From Chromatiales bacterium (GTDB lineage Bacteria > Pseudomonadota > Gammaproteobacteria > Steroidobacterales > GCA-2729495): DNA of 64,000 bases. Both the position numbers and the translations under genes were made by a program. The notes under the pieces are model-generated. The model worked only from the letters and a program-made list of their open reading frames with translations, was not told the DNA's origin and ran no database searches. Numbering within the stretch: position 1 is the first letter of the stretch; the number at the start of each line of letters is the position of its first letter. The stretch spans positions 192,475 through 256,474 of the forward strand of contig JACKNI010000003.1 in the NCBI GenBank assembly GCA_024234935.1, given 5' to 3'. Positions 1-8,774 of the stretch are shown here, in pieces.

Positions 1-1
1 C

Positions 2-454
2 CTCGCCGGCCGTCAGCGCGCCATCCCGCTGAACGACTTCTTCGTCGGCCTGTTTGAAAGTGCCTTGCAGCGCGGGGAGATCATTACCGCCGTCGAACTC
101 CCGGCTCCTGCGGCCCGTACCGCGAGCGCCTTCCTGAAGCTCGAAACCAATGCCAACGACCTGTCCATCCTCAACGTCGCCGTACGGCTGACGCTGGACA
201 AGGACGGCAAGTGTGCCGACAGCCGCGTCATTCTCGGCGGCGGCGTCGGCGAGACCTATGTGCGCGCGACCAGTGCCGAAGCAGCGCTGCGCGGACAGGC
301 GGCCGGCGAAGCAAGCTTTGCCGCGGCGGCTGCCGCCGTCGTCGATGACTTCGAAGCGGTGGACGATCACCGCGCATCGGCGGCCTACCGCCGCCATATC
401 GCCCAGGTCTATGTGCGCCGTACGCTGGCCACAGCCCTCGCACGGCTGGGCTGA
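2..454 (+). CDS. Xanthine dehydrogenase family FAD-binding subunit, C-terminal part (5' end outside window)
   Basis: The reading frame is open from base 2, so the gene starts upstream and only about 150 C-terminal residues are visible. The visible part has the IPLNDFF...G segment followed by GEIITAVELP, which marks the junction between the FAD-binding domain and the C-terminal CO-dehydrogenase-flavoprotein domain. It is followed after 14 bases by the iron-sulfur subunit and then the molybdenum subunit, the usual medium-small-large order. The FAD subunit passes electrons from the iron-sulfur centres to an acceptor. The N-terminal FAD motifs, and any extra 4Fe-4S loop as in 4-hydroxybenzoyl-CoA reductase, lie outside the window. 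Confidence 0.85.
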   Translation, partial: LAGRQRAIPLNDFFVGLFESALQRGEIITAVELPAPAARTASAFLKLETNANDLSILNVAVRLTLDKDGKCADSRVILGGGVGETYVRATSAEAALRGQAAGEASFAAAAAAVVDDFEAVDDHRASAAYRRHIAQVYVRRTLATALARLG

Positions 455-468
455 GACAGGAAGTCCAC

Positions 469-939
469 ATGAAAACCATCGAACTGCTGATAAACGGCGC
501 GACGCACGAAGTGTCGGTTGAAGCCGACGAAACCCTGCTGCAGGTGCTGCGCAACCGCCTGGACATGACCGGCACGAAAAAGGGCTGTGACTCCGGCGGC
601 TGCGGCTGCTGTTCGGTGCAGGTGGACGGCAAGGTGGTCTACTCCTGCATGATGTATGCGGTGGGTGCAGCCGGAAAAGCCATCACCACCATCGAAGGAC
701 TGGGCAGTGGCGGCACGGCGCTGGATCCGCTCCAGCAGGCATTCATCGAGGCGGGTGCCGTGCAGTGCGGTTACTGCACGTGCGGCATGATCATGAATGC
801 GAGCGAGCTGCTCGCCACCACGAAGAACCCGAGTGAAGACCAGATCCGGCATGCCATTGCCGGCAACCTGTGCCGTTGTACGGGCTACACGAAGATCGTC
901 GACGCCATCAAGCTGGCGGCCACGCGGATCGCCGGCTGA
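469..939 (+). CDS. Xanthine dehydrogenase family (2Fe-2S) subunit
   Basis: This 156-residue protein has the full family length. It shows the plant-ferredoxin-type cysteines C40, C45, C48 and C60 in the N-terminal domain. The C-terminal four-helix domain has C100/C103 and C135/C137 (CGYC and CRC). These bind two [2Fe-2S] clusters that carry electrons from the molybdenum cofactor to FAD. It sits between the FAD and molybdenum subunits in one operon. The substrate cannot be read from this subunit; CoxS, HcrC, NdhS and XdhA-type proteins all look alike. Confidence 0.93.
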   Translation: MKTIELLINGATHEVSVEADETLLQVLRNRLDMTGTKKGCDSGGCGCCSVQVDGKVVYSCMMYAVGAAGKAITTIEGLGSGGTALDPLQQAFIEAGAVQCGYCTCGMIMNASELLATTKNPSEDQIRHAIAGNLCRCTGYTKIVDAIKLAATRIAG

Positions 940-956
940 GCGATGGAGAAACTGAT

Positions 957-3281
957 ATGAGCCTGATTGGAAAAAGCCCGCAACGTCCCGACGCCTTCGA
1001 CAAGGTCACCGGCGGCAAGGCCTTTCCGGTCAACGTCAAGGTGCCGGGCATGCTGCACGCCAAGCTGCTGCGCAGCCCCTACCCGCACGCCCGCATCCTC
1101 GGCATCGACACCAGCGCGGCCGAGAAACTGCCTGGCGTGAAGGCCGTGCTGGTACCGTCCGAGGTACCGAAGCGCAAGTTCACGCCCGTGTACTTCGTGC
1201 CCAGCGATGCCGGCAGCATGGTGCAGGACATGCTCATCATGAGCGACACCGTGCGCTTCGCCGGCCAGCCGGTTGCAGCTGTCGCCGCAACGTCGCTGCG
1301 CATCGCCGAGCAGGCCATCGAACTGATCGAAGTCGAATACGAAGAACTGCCTGTCGTCTTCGACCCCGAAGAAGCAATGCAGCCCGGCGCGCCGCAGTTG
1401 CACGAGCATGCGGCGAACAACGTGGCGGTGAACCCGGTGATGGGCTTCGGCGACCTGGACAAGGGATTTGCCGAAGCCGATCACATCTTCGAAGGCGTCT
1501 ACAGCAGCCACCGGGTGCACACCTGTTACATGGAGCCGCGCGTCTGCATCGTGGACTGCGACCGGCAGGGCACATTCACCGTGCACTCATCGACGCAGCA
1601 CCTGTTTGGCCTGCGCGAGAAGCTCGCCTTCGCGCTGGAGATTCCCGAGAGCAAGGTGCGCGTCATCAAGGCGCCCTATATCGGTGGAGGCTTCGGCGGC
1701 AAGCTCGACATGGGCTACATCGAGCCGATCGCCGCCCTGCTGAGCAGGAAGACCGGTCGCCCGGTGCGCATCGAGCAGACGCGCTACGAAGACTTCATCA
1801 CCACGGCCCGGCACCCGATCAAGGTCTACCTGAAGACCGGCGTGAAGAAGGACGGCACCTTCACCGCCCGTCATGCAAAGAGCATCCTCGATACCGGCGC
1901 CCACGCGACACATGGCGCCGAAGTCATCAACGTGCACGGCGTGTTCGGCCTGCTGATGACCTATCGCTGCCCGAACAGCAAGTGGGAAGGCTACACGGTC
2001 TACACCAACAACATGATCGGCGGTGGCTACCGCGGCTATGGTTCACCGCAGGCCTGTTTCGCCGCCGAGTCGCAGATCGACGAGATCTGCGAGAAGCTCA
2101 AACTCGATCCGATCGAATTCCGCCGCAAGAACGCCTGGCATGCCGGCGAACCCCATCCGATGGTCCAGGGGCTGACACTGGACAGCTATGCCTTCGACGA
2201 ATGCCTGCAGAGTGGCGCGGAGCGCTTTGGCTGGTCGAAGCGGAAGAAGGCGGACAGCGGCAAGGGCACAAAGAAGCGCGGCATGGGCTTTGCCTGTCAG
2301 CCGCTGTGGGTCAGCGGCTGCATCGGCTTCCCGGACATCTACGAGCACTCCGGCGCCATCATCAAACTGAACCGGGATGGCACCGCCGACCTCGCCACTG
2401 CCACGATGGATATCGGTTCCGGCCAGATCACCACGCTCTGCCAGATCGCAGCCGCCGAGCTCGGCCTGCCGATGGAAGCGGTGCGCATGGTGCAGAACGC
2501 GGATACGACGACCGTGCCGGTAGACGCGCCCACGCACGCCAGCCGGGCCACCTACAGCTCCGGCAATGCCGTGCAGGCCGCGGCGCGGACCGTGCGCGAG
2601 CGGCTGCTCAAGGTCGCCGGCATCATGCTCGATGTCAGTCCGGACCAGCTCAGCGTTGTGGACGGCAAGGTCCTGGTCAAGGGCGCACCGAAGCGCACGC
2701 TGAGCGTTGCAGAAGTCGTGACGCGCGCCGAATCGCCATTCGTGCAGCACGGCGCGAACGGACCGGCACCGACCACACTCGAGGAAAAGGGCACGATCAT
2801 CGGCGTGTCGAGCCTCGCGCCCAAGGCCAACCCCTCGCCGGTGTCGGTGGAGTTCGTCGAAGTCGAAGTCGATACCGAGACCGGTGTGGTACAGGTGCTG
2901 CGCGTTGTCTACGCACACGACCTCGGCAAGCTGATTCACCGCAACGGCGCCGAAGGGCAGGTCGAGGGCGGTTTCCAGCAGGGCATGGGCTACGCGCTGA
3001 TGGAAAACCTGCAGTTCGATCCCGTATCCGGCTCCTGTCTGGCCGGCGATTTCCTCGACTACAAGATACCGACCGCTGTGGAAATGCCGCGCGACATACA
3101 AAGCATCTTCATCGAGTCCAATGAACCGAGCGGCCCCTTCGGTGCGAAGTCACTCTCCGAGCCCTGCATCACGGTGCCCGCGCCCGCCATCGCCAACGCG
3201 ATCTACAACGCCATCGGCGTGCGCATCCGCGAGCTGCCGATCACGCCCGAGAAGATACTCGCCGCACTCGGCAAGCTTTAG
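957..3281 (+). CDS. Xanthine dehydrogenase family molybdopterin-binding (large) subunit
   Basis: The 774-residue catalytic subunit is predicted to hydroxylate or reduce an aromatic or N-heterocyclic substrate at a molybdopterin-cytosine-dinucleotide centre. The start at 957 is chosen because MSLIGKSPQRPDAFDKVTG matches the family N-terminus and lies 17 bases after the small subunit. Visible motifs are the cofactor loop IGGGFGGK (about residues 242-249), the YRGYGSPQ segment, and the catalytic-type glutamate in LSEP (E735). Length and layout resemble the 4-hydroxybenzoyl-CoA reductase alpha subunit and related hydroxylases, but the sequence alone does not fix the substrate. Molybdate transport genes lie 4 kb downstream. 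Confidence 0.9.
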   Translation: MSLIGKSPQRPDAFDKVTGGKAFPVNVKVPGMLHAKLLRSPYPHARILGIDTSAAEKLPGVKAVLVPSEVPKRKFTPVYFVPSDAGSMVQDMLIMSDTVRFAGQPVAAVAATSLRIAEQAIELIEVEYEELPVVFDPEEAMQPGAPQLHEHAANNVAVNPVMGFGDLDKGFAEADHIFEGVYSSHRVHTCYMEPRVCIVDCDRQGTFTVHSSTQHLFGLREKLAFALEIPESKVRVIKAPYIGGGFGGKLDMGYIEPIAALLSRKTGRPVRIEQTRYEDFITTARHPIKVYLKTGVKKDGTFTARHAKSILDTGAHATHGAEVINVHGVFGLLMTYRCPNSKWEGYTVYTNNMIGGGYRGYGSPQACFAAESQIDEICEKLKLDPIEFRRKNAWHAGEPHPMVQGLTLDSYAFDECLQSGAERFGWSKRKKADSGKGTKKRGMGFACQPLWVSGCIGFPDIYEHSGAIIKLNRDGTADLATATMDIGSGQITTLCQIAAAELGLPMEAVRMVQNADTTTVPVDAPTHASRATYSSGNAVQAAARTVRERLLKVAGIMLDVSPDQLSVVDGKVLVKGAPKRTLSVAEVVTRAESPFVQHGANGPAPTTLEEKGTIIGVSSLAPKANPSPVSVEFVEVEVDTETGVVQVLRVVYAHDLGKLIHRNGAEGQVEGGFQQGMGYALMENLQFDPVSGSCLAGDFLDYKIPTAVEMPRDIQSIFIESNEPSGPFGAKSLSEPCITVPAPAIANAIYNAIGVRIRELPITPEKILAALGKL

Positions 3282-3421
3282 AGTCAGTCCGGACCGGGAA
3301 CAATCCGTCTGCCTGGCGACGCCGCCGCCAGCAGCAATCAAATGCTCCGGCACCGGGTCGGCCGATTTGGAGTCCATTGGCCGGACTGGTAGCGTAAGCC
3401 CTCGAACCGGAGGGGGATCGC

Positions 3422-4714
3422 ATGACGTCACGCTTTCTGACGTGCTGTCTGATGGCCGTGGCGCTCCACTGCCTGTCTTTTGACCGGGCGCTGGCGGCAC
3501 CTGTCGAGGCCCCTCCGCTGCCACCAGAGGCGGCCGTCCAGCCGATCTCGCTGGGCAGTGACGGCTCTGAATCCATTGCTCTGGGCAGCATCGTGTTCCG
3601 GATAGCAACCGGCACGCCCGTCGGCAACCTCTACCGGATCGGTCGCAAGAAGCCCCTGCGGGAAGACCGCTGGACGGCGACTTCCGGGCGATCACGGGAA
3701 TTCGACGTGGCCACCATGGACCGGCTGCGAGCGCAGGGCTACATGGTTGTCGATGCCACGCGGGATGTCTTCGCCCGGGCTGAACCGGGAAAGGCACGGT
3801 ATCAGCTGGGCGCGGTGGTCTCGCGCGCATGGCGGGACTTCTACTTCAGGTACTCCAACAGTTACGTGTCCCTGCCGGATGAAGGCTACGGCGTTGCGAA
3901 CCTTGACGTCGAGTTCCAGATCCTCGACCAGACCACCTCGGAAGTCGTGTTCCGCAAGACCTACCAGGGCTTCGGTACCGACGTGGGGCAAAACCCGTCA
4001 CCGCTGATTCCGGCATTCATGAATGCCCTCGACCACGCGCTCTCTGACCAGGCATTCGTGGATCGACTGCGCAAGCCGGCCGCTGCCGGCACGACAATAG
4101 CCGGTGCACCGGCAACACAATTGCGGATCCCGGTCTGCAAAGTCGATGGCGAAGCACGCCTGCCCGACGACCTGAAACGGATCATGCCGTCCGTAGTGAC
4201 GCTCCGCGTCGGCCAGGTGATGGGAACTGGTGTTCTCGTTTCATCCGAAGGCCATGTCCTGACGGCCGCCCACCTGGTCACGGCAGCGACCCGCATTACC
4301 GCAGCGACTTCCAGCGGTATGGAATTCGACGCATCGGTACTGCGCGTGGACAAGGCGAGTGACATCGCGGTACTGAAGCTGCCCGGCCGCGGCCATCCGT
4401 GTACGACCGTATCCCGGACCCTGACGCTGACGACCGGCGCGGACGTATTCATCATCGGCTCGCCGCTCGACAAGAGCCTCGCCAACTCGGTGACCCGCGG
4501 GATCATGAGCGGGGAACGAACCATCGACGGCATCCGTTACGTACAGACAGACGCCAGCGTCAATCCGGGGAACAGCGGTGGACCGCTGTTCGATGTCGAT
4601 GGACAGGTGCAGGCGATCGTGACCACCAAGATCGTGGGTACCAGCATCGAGGGCCTCGCATTCGGTGTCCCGATGGAGGTAATTGCCAAAGACATGGGGA
4701 TAGTCTTCGACTGA
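3422..4714 (+). CDS. Secreted trypsin-like serine protease
   Basis: A 430-residue protein with an N-terminal signal peptide ending near ALA (about residue 25). A region of roughly 200 residues without a recognised domain precedes a trypsin-2/HtrA-type protease domain. The catalytic triad is visible: H284 in LTAAHLV, D314 in SDIAVLK and S385 in GNSGGPL. No PDZ domain follows, so it is not a standard DegP/DegS. A strong GGAGGGGG ribosome site precedes the ATG. The N-terminal part (YMVVDATRD...FEVVFR-like beta-rich stretch) may be a lipoprotein or assembly-type domain. It is probably periplasmic; the substrate is unknown. Confidence 0.82.
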   Translation: MTSRFLTCCLMAVALHCLSFDRALAAPVEAPPLPPEAAVQPISLGSDGSESIALGSIVFRIATGTPVGNLYRIGRKKPLREDRWTATSGRSREFDVATMDRLRAQGYMVVDATRDVFARAEPGKARYQLGAVVSRAWRDFYFRYSNSYVSLPDEGYGVANLDVEFQILDQTTSEVVFRKTYQGFGTDVGQNPSPLIPAFMNALDHALSDQAFVDRLRKPAAAGTTIAGAPATQLRIPVCKVDGEARLPDDLKRIMPSVVTLRVGQVMGTGVLVSSEGHVLTAAHLVTAATRITAATSSGMEFDASVLRVDKASDIAVLKLPGRGHPCTTVSRTLTLTTGADVFIIGSPLDKSLANSVTRGIMSGERTIDGIRYVQTDASVNPGNSGGPLFDVDGQVQAIVTTKIVGTSIEGLAFGVPMEVIAKDMGIVFD

Positions 4715-4744
4715 GGGGGGAGCGGGCGCCATATACTCCGGAAT

Positions 4745-6508
4745 ATGAAGCGTGCCCCCATCTCCCTTGTGGCCGGATTCGTTGCATGCATCGTGCTCGG
4801 CGGCTGCATGCGGCCGGAGCCGAAACCGGATGCCGATGTCATCGTCATCGGCACTGGTATCGCCGGCCTGTCGGCGGCCCTGGAAGCTTCTGCTGCCGGG
4901 CGCACCGTCCTGCTCATCGATGCCAACTCGGTCGGTGGCGGCCATGCGGTAAAGGCCGGTGGCTTCGCGCTGGTCGGGACGCCCCTGCAGGAACGGAAGG
5001 GCTACCGGGACAGCCCGGAGATTGCGGCGAGGGACCTGCTCGCCTGGGGCGAGGACGCGGATGCGGAGTGGGTGCGCCGCTACGTGACGGCATCCCGGAC
5101 CGACGTTCATGACTGGCTGACCGGGTTCGGCGTGCGCTGGGGCTTCATTCTGGACACGCCCGAGCACTCGGTGCCCCGCTTCCATTTCGCCAACGGCGCG
5201 GCACTGAACGTGGTGGTGCCGATGATGCGGGCCGCGTTCGCCGACCCGAATCTCGGCTTTCACTGGAACACGGAAGCGGTTGCGCTCATCAACAGCGACG
5301 GTGCTGTACGTGGCGTGCGGGTGCGCAATCTGCGCACAGGCATTTCGCGCGATCTGGTCGCGCCGGCCGTGATCATCGCCACGGGCGGCTGGCAAAACGA
5401 CCTGGCTTTTGTCCGCCGCGAGTGGCGCAATGACTTGCCCGTCCCGTCACCCCTGTATTCAGGCGCTGGCCACTTCGCGACAGGTACCGGCATCCGGCTG
5501 GCGCAGTCCGTCGGCGCTGCCACCACGCGCATGGATCACCAGGTGACGTTCACCACGGGAATTCCGGACCCGCGCGATCCGGGTGGTACGCGCGCCCTGC
5601 TCGGCCAGAACCCGGGCGCCATCCGGGTCAACAGCAAGGGCCAGCGCTTCATCAATGAGGCTGGACCGAGCAAGCTGGCCGACAGAACGGTACTCGGGTT
5701 GACGCCCGCCACTCACTGGCTGGTCTTCGATGCCGACGGTTTGCGCACGCTGCGAATCCGGGATGCCGTATGGCTGGGCAATCCGCCGGGCATCAAACCG
5801 CTGATGCAGGCCGGACTCATCCGCCAGGCTGATTCCATTCCAGAGCTGGCTATCGCGGCAGGTCTGCCGGCGACGGCACTGGAGCAGACAGTGCAGCGCT
5901 GGAACGCCGCGGTGCTGGCCGGCGAGGACACCGACTTTGCCCGCTTCGCGCATGGCAGGCCGGACCCGACCGCGCGGGCGCTTCGCCGGCCGCCGTTCTA
6001 CGCGCTGCAGTTGTTCCCGATGACGCGCAAGAGCATGGGCGGCCTCGCGATCGACGCAAACACCGGTGTGCTGGATCAGGCGGGCCGACCGATTCCGGGA
6101 CTATTTGCCGCCGGAGAAGTCACGGGCGTCGCCGGCATCAACGGCAGTTACGGTGGCGAAGGTACGTTTCTGGGTCCCTCGGTGTATCTCGGCCGACTGG
6201 CGGGTCGCGCTGTGACGGGCGGTGAAACCATCGGGCGCACCCCGCAGGCTGTGCCACCGCCGGCCAAGGCTACCGTGTCTGCCGATCCGGCCTACAGGGA
6301 ACGGGCCATCACGGTGTCACCCGACGCGCTAAAGCGACTGACCGAGACCAGACGCCCCGGCTACTGGCACTTTGAAGAAGCGCACCGCATCGTGCTCGAA
6401 CGCGCGCTGGACTGCACGGCCTGTCACACACCCGACTGGCCGACCGTGACTGCCGCGACGGCAGCCCAGCGACAGGCGCAACTGAATGCCTGCAGCACCT
6501 GCCACTAG
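4745..6508 (+). CDS. Lipoprotein flavocytochrome: FAD-dependent fumarate-reductase-family oxidoreductase with C-terminal haem c motifs
   Basis: The 587-residue protein begins with a lipoprotein signal (LGGC lipobox near residue 20), so it is exported. The FAD-binding Rossmann motif VIGTGIAGLSAA follows directly. The C-terminal FAD_binding_2 signature GINGSYGGEGTFLGPS places it in the succinate dehydrogenase/fumarate reductase/ketosteroid dehydrogenase flavoprotein family. At the C-terminus are two haem c motifs: CTACH at 557-561 and CSTCH at 583-587, the second being the last five residues. Known flavocytochromes c usually carry the haem domain at the N-terminus or as a separate subunit. It probably exchanges electrons with periplasmic or quinone carriers. 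The substrate is unknown. Confidence 0.82.
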   Translation: MKRAPISLVAGFVACIVLGGCMRPEPKPDADVIVIGTGIAGLSAALEASAAGRTVLLIDANSVGGGHAVKAGGFALVGTPLQERKGYRDSPEIAARDLLAWGEDADAEWVRRYVTASRTDVHDWLTGFGVRWGFILDTPEHSVPRFHFANGAALNVVVPMMRAAFADPNLGFHWNTEAVALINSDGAVRGVRVRNLRTGISRDLVAPAVIIATGGWQNDLAFVRREWRNDLPVPSPLYSGAGHFATGTGIRLAQSVGAATTRMDHQVTFTTGIPDPRDPGGTRALLGQNPGAIRVNSKGQRFINEAGPSKLADRTVLGLTPATHWLVFDADGLRTLRIRDAVWLGNPPGIKPLMQAGLIRQADSIPELAIAAGLPATALEQTVQRWNAAVLAGEDTDFARFAHGRPDPTARALRRPPFYALQLFPMTRKSMGGLAIDANTGVLDQAGRPIPGLFAAGEVTGVAGINGSYGGEGTFLGPSVYLGRLAGRAVTGGETIGRTPQAVPPPAKATVSADPAYRERAITVSPDALKRLTETRRPGYWHFEEAHRIVLERALDCTACHTPDWPTVTAATAAQRQAQLNACSTCH

Positions 6509-6549
6509 CAGGCTGGCGACAATCAACCGGATTTATGCAGACTAGGGTC

Positions 6550-7053
6550 ATGGACGCGCGCATACATCCCTACATCGTGCATTTCTCCGTTGGCCTGATC
6601 CTGGCCGGTGTGGCGCTGTTCCTGGTCGCTGCCGTGTTCCGGCGGCGGACTTGGTCGGCATCCCTGCTGCATGCGGCGCGCTGGAACCTGTGGATCGGCG
6701 CCGCCTTTGCGCTGGCGTCCATCGGCACCGGCTTCGTCGACTACATGAGCAATCCCTGTGACGCGGCGGCCATCGACGCCACCGTCCTGCACCGGCGCTC
6801 GGGTGCCGTGACCTGGTGGTCATCGCTGATCGCCGGCATCGCCGTGTACCGCACGCGTCAGCGTCCACCGGGCGGGGTGCTGATGGGCTGGCTGCTGTTC
6901 GTGGCCCTGGCGGCGATGACGGCCGCCAGGCTCGGCACGGATCTCACCTACGACCGCGGGCTCGGTGTCACCTCGGCCTGGCCGGACGACTCGACCGCCT
7001 GCTTCGAACTGGAGCGCCAGCCGCCGCCTACTCCAGCACCGCCACCGACTTGA
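6550..7053 (+). CDS. DUF2231-type predicted membrane protein
   Basis: About 167 residues. MDARIHPYIVHFSVGL at the N-terminus is the conserved histidine-bearing opening of the DUF2231 family. Four hydrophobic segments follow, consistent with a small inner-membrane protein. Members are often found beside haem or redox proteins and may bind haem through the histidines, which fits the diheme flavocytochrome gene 41 bases upstream (inference). An in-frame ATG at 6535 would add five residues. The 3' end overlaps the end of the convergent modC gene by 26 bases. Confidence 0.72.
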   Translation: MDARIHPYIVHFSVGLILAGVALFLVAAVFRRRTWSASLLHAARWNLWIGAAFALASIGTGFVDYMSNPCDAAAIDATVLHRRSGAVTWWSSLIAGIAVYRTRQRPPGGVLMGWLLFVALAAMTAARLGTDLTYDRGLGVTSAWPDDSTACFELERQPPPTPAPPPT

Positions 7054-8098
7054 TCTGCGCCCAGACCCGCTTGCCGGGTCGCAGGTCCAGCGCATGCACG
7101 GAGCGCGCGGTCAGCCGCGCGAGCAGCAGGGTGCCGCCGATATCGATCTGCGCGAGTCGCGCGGCCGGATGGCCACTCCCGGCGATGGCCGTGACCGTGC
7201 CGGACAGCAGATTGAGGATGCTGACGTCATCGCAATGCGTGAGCGCGAGGCTCACGTCGCGGGCCAGCACCCGCAGACGCAGGCGACGGCCGATCGCCAC
7301 GCCGTTGTCCTGCACCCACAGGCTGCCGCCCGGCACGGCCGCGCGCAACAGGTGCCAGTCGGCATCCCGTTCAGCCACGGTGGCCTCGAGCACGACCCCG
7401 GCGTCGTCCTCCTCGCCGCGCGGCAGATCGAGCCGCGACATGACGTCCGCGAGCGCACCGCTGGCGAAAACACGGCCTTCGTCCAGCACGACCAGGTGAT
7501 CGGCCAGGCGTGCGACTTCGTCCGGCGAATGCGTCACGTACAGGACCGGGATCTGCAGCGTTTCGTGCAGCTGCTCGAGATACGGCAGGATTTCCCGCTT
7601 GCGTGCGAGGTCGAGTGCCGCGAGCGGTTCATCGAGCAGCAGCAGGCGCGGACTGACCGCCAGCGCCCGTGCGATGGCAACCCGCTGGCGTTCGCCACCG
7701 GACAGCCGCTCCGGTTTGCGTGACAGCAGATGGCCGATCCCAAGCAGCGAGATCGCCTGCTCCAGCGACACGCGACGTTCGGCGGCGGCGGTGCGCCTGA
7801 GACCGAACTCGAGGTTGCCCTGCACCGTCAGGTGCGGGAACAGGGCCGCATCCTGAAAGACATAGCCGATGGACCGGCGATGCGTGGGAACGAAGCGCGT
7901 CTGGTCCTGCCAGACCTCGTCGCCGAGCGCGAGAAAGCCGCCAGGCGCGCGCTCGAATCCGGCCACACAGCGCAACAACGTGGTCTTGCCGGAACCGGAA
8001 GGACCAAAAAGCGCCGTCACACCCGTGGCCGGGACAGCGAGATCCACGTCCAGGCTGAAGCCGGGCCAGTCGAGGCGAAAGCGCGCGGCGATGCTCAT
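7028..8098 (-). CDS. modC: Molybdate ABC transporter ATP-binding protein ModC
   Basis: The 356-residue ATPase has a Walker A (GPSGSGKTTLLRC), an ABC signature (LSGGERQRVAIARAL) and a Walker B (LLLLDEPLAALD). A C-terminal molybdate-binding (MOP-like) domain occupies roughly residues 290-350. It powers ModB-dependent molybdate import. The start overlaps the end of modB by 4 bases, so translation is probably coupled. Length and the MOP domain separate it from sulfate or phosphate transporter ATPases. Confidence 0.95.
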   Translation of the reverse strand: MSIAARFRLDWPGFSLDVDLAVPATGVTALFGPSGSGKTTLLRCVAGFERAPGGFLALGDEVWQDQTRFVPTHRRSIGYVFQDAALFPHLTVQGNLEFGLRRTAAAERRVSLEQAISLLGIGHLLSRKPERLSGGERQRVAIARALAVSPRLLLLDEPLAALDLARKREILPYLEQLHETLQIPVLYVTHSPDEVARLADHLVVLDEGRVFASGALADVMSRLDLPRGEEDDAGVVLEATVAERDADWHLLRAAVPGGSLWVQDNGVAIGRRLRLRVLARDVSLALTHCDDVSILNLLSGTVTAIAGSGHPAARLAQIDIGGTLLLARLTARSVHALDLRPGKRVWAQIKSVAVLE

Positions 8099-8772
8099 GG
8101 ATGCACGAAGCGATATCGGCGGTTGATCGCATAGACGCCGAGCAGCAGCAGGAAAGACGCCACCAGCAGGCTGCCTGCCAGCAGGTGTGCAGAGGCGTAG
8201 TCCATCGCTTCGGCGTGATCGTAGATGGCAATCGACAGTACGCGGGTCTCGCCGGGAATATTGCCGCCGACCATCAGCACGACGCCGAATTCACCGACCG
8301 TATGCGCAAAACTCAGCGTTATCGCGCTTAGAAAGCCGCGTCCGGACATCGGCACCACGACATTGAAGAAACGATCCCAGGGACCGGCGCGCAGCGTCGC
8401 GGCCGATTCCGTCATCTGCCTGCCCACGGCCGCGAAGGCATCCTTGAGCGGCTGCACCATGAACGGCAATGAATAGAGCGTGGAGGCCAGCACCAGCCCG
8501 GCAAAGGTAAAGGCCAGATGCGGCAGCCCGAGGGATTGCAGCAGACCGCCGATCGGCCCCCTCGGACCCAGCGCGACCAGCATGTAAAAGCCGAGCACCG
8601 TGGGCGGCAGCACCAGCGGCAGCGCCACCACCGCTTCCAGCAGCAGCGCAGCGCGTGAGCGCGTGCGCGCCAGCCACCAGGCCAGCGGCGTGCCGATCAG
8701 CAACAGGATCAGCGTGGTGAGCGCAGCCAGTGCGAGCGTGGTGCGCAACGCCTGCAGGTCAGCTGCGGACAT
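8095..8772 (-). CDS. modB: Molybdate ABC transporter permease ModB
   Basis: The 225-residue integral membrane protein has about five or six hydrophobic segments and the permease cytoplasmic loop motif (E-A-A-like segment ESAATLRAG...F). It forms the transmembrane channel for molybdate and lies between modA and modC. It is separated from modA by two bases and overlaps modC by four. The family assignment is clear from length, the PLVLPPTVLGFY segment and the operon context. Confidence 0.94.
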   Translation of the reverse strand: MSAADLQALRTTLALAALTTLILLLIGTPLAWWLARTRSRAALLLEAVVALPLVLPPTVLGFYMLVALGPRGPIGGLLQSLGLPHLAFTFAGLVLASTLYSLPFMVQPLKDAFAAVGRQMTESAATLRAGPWDRFFNVVVPMSGRGFLSAITLSFAHTVGEFGVVLMVGGNIPGETRVLSIAIYDHAEAMDYASAHLLAGSLLVASFLLLLGVYAINRRYRFVHP

Positions 8773-8774
8773 GC

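Noticed and set aside
2043..3101. Antisense open frame opposite the molybdenum subunit
   Set aside because: Same kind of compositional shadow; the sense frame holds conserved cofactor motifs.
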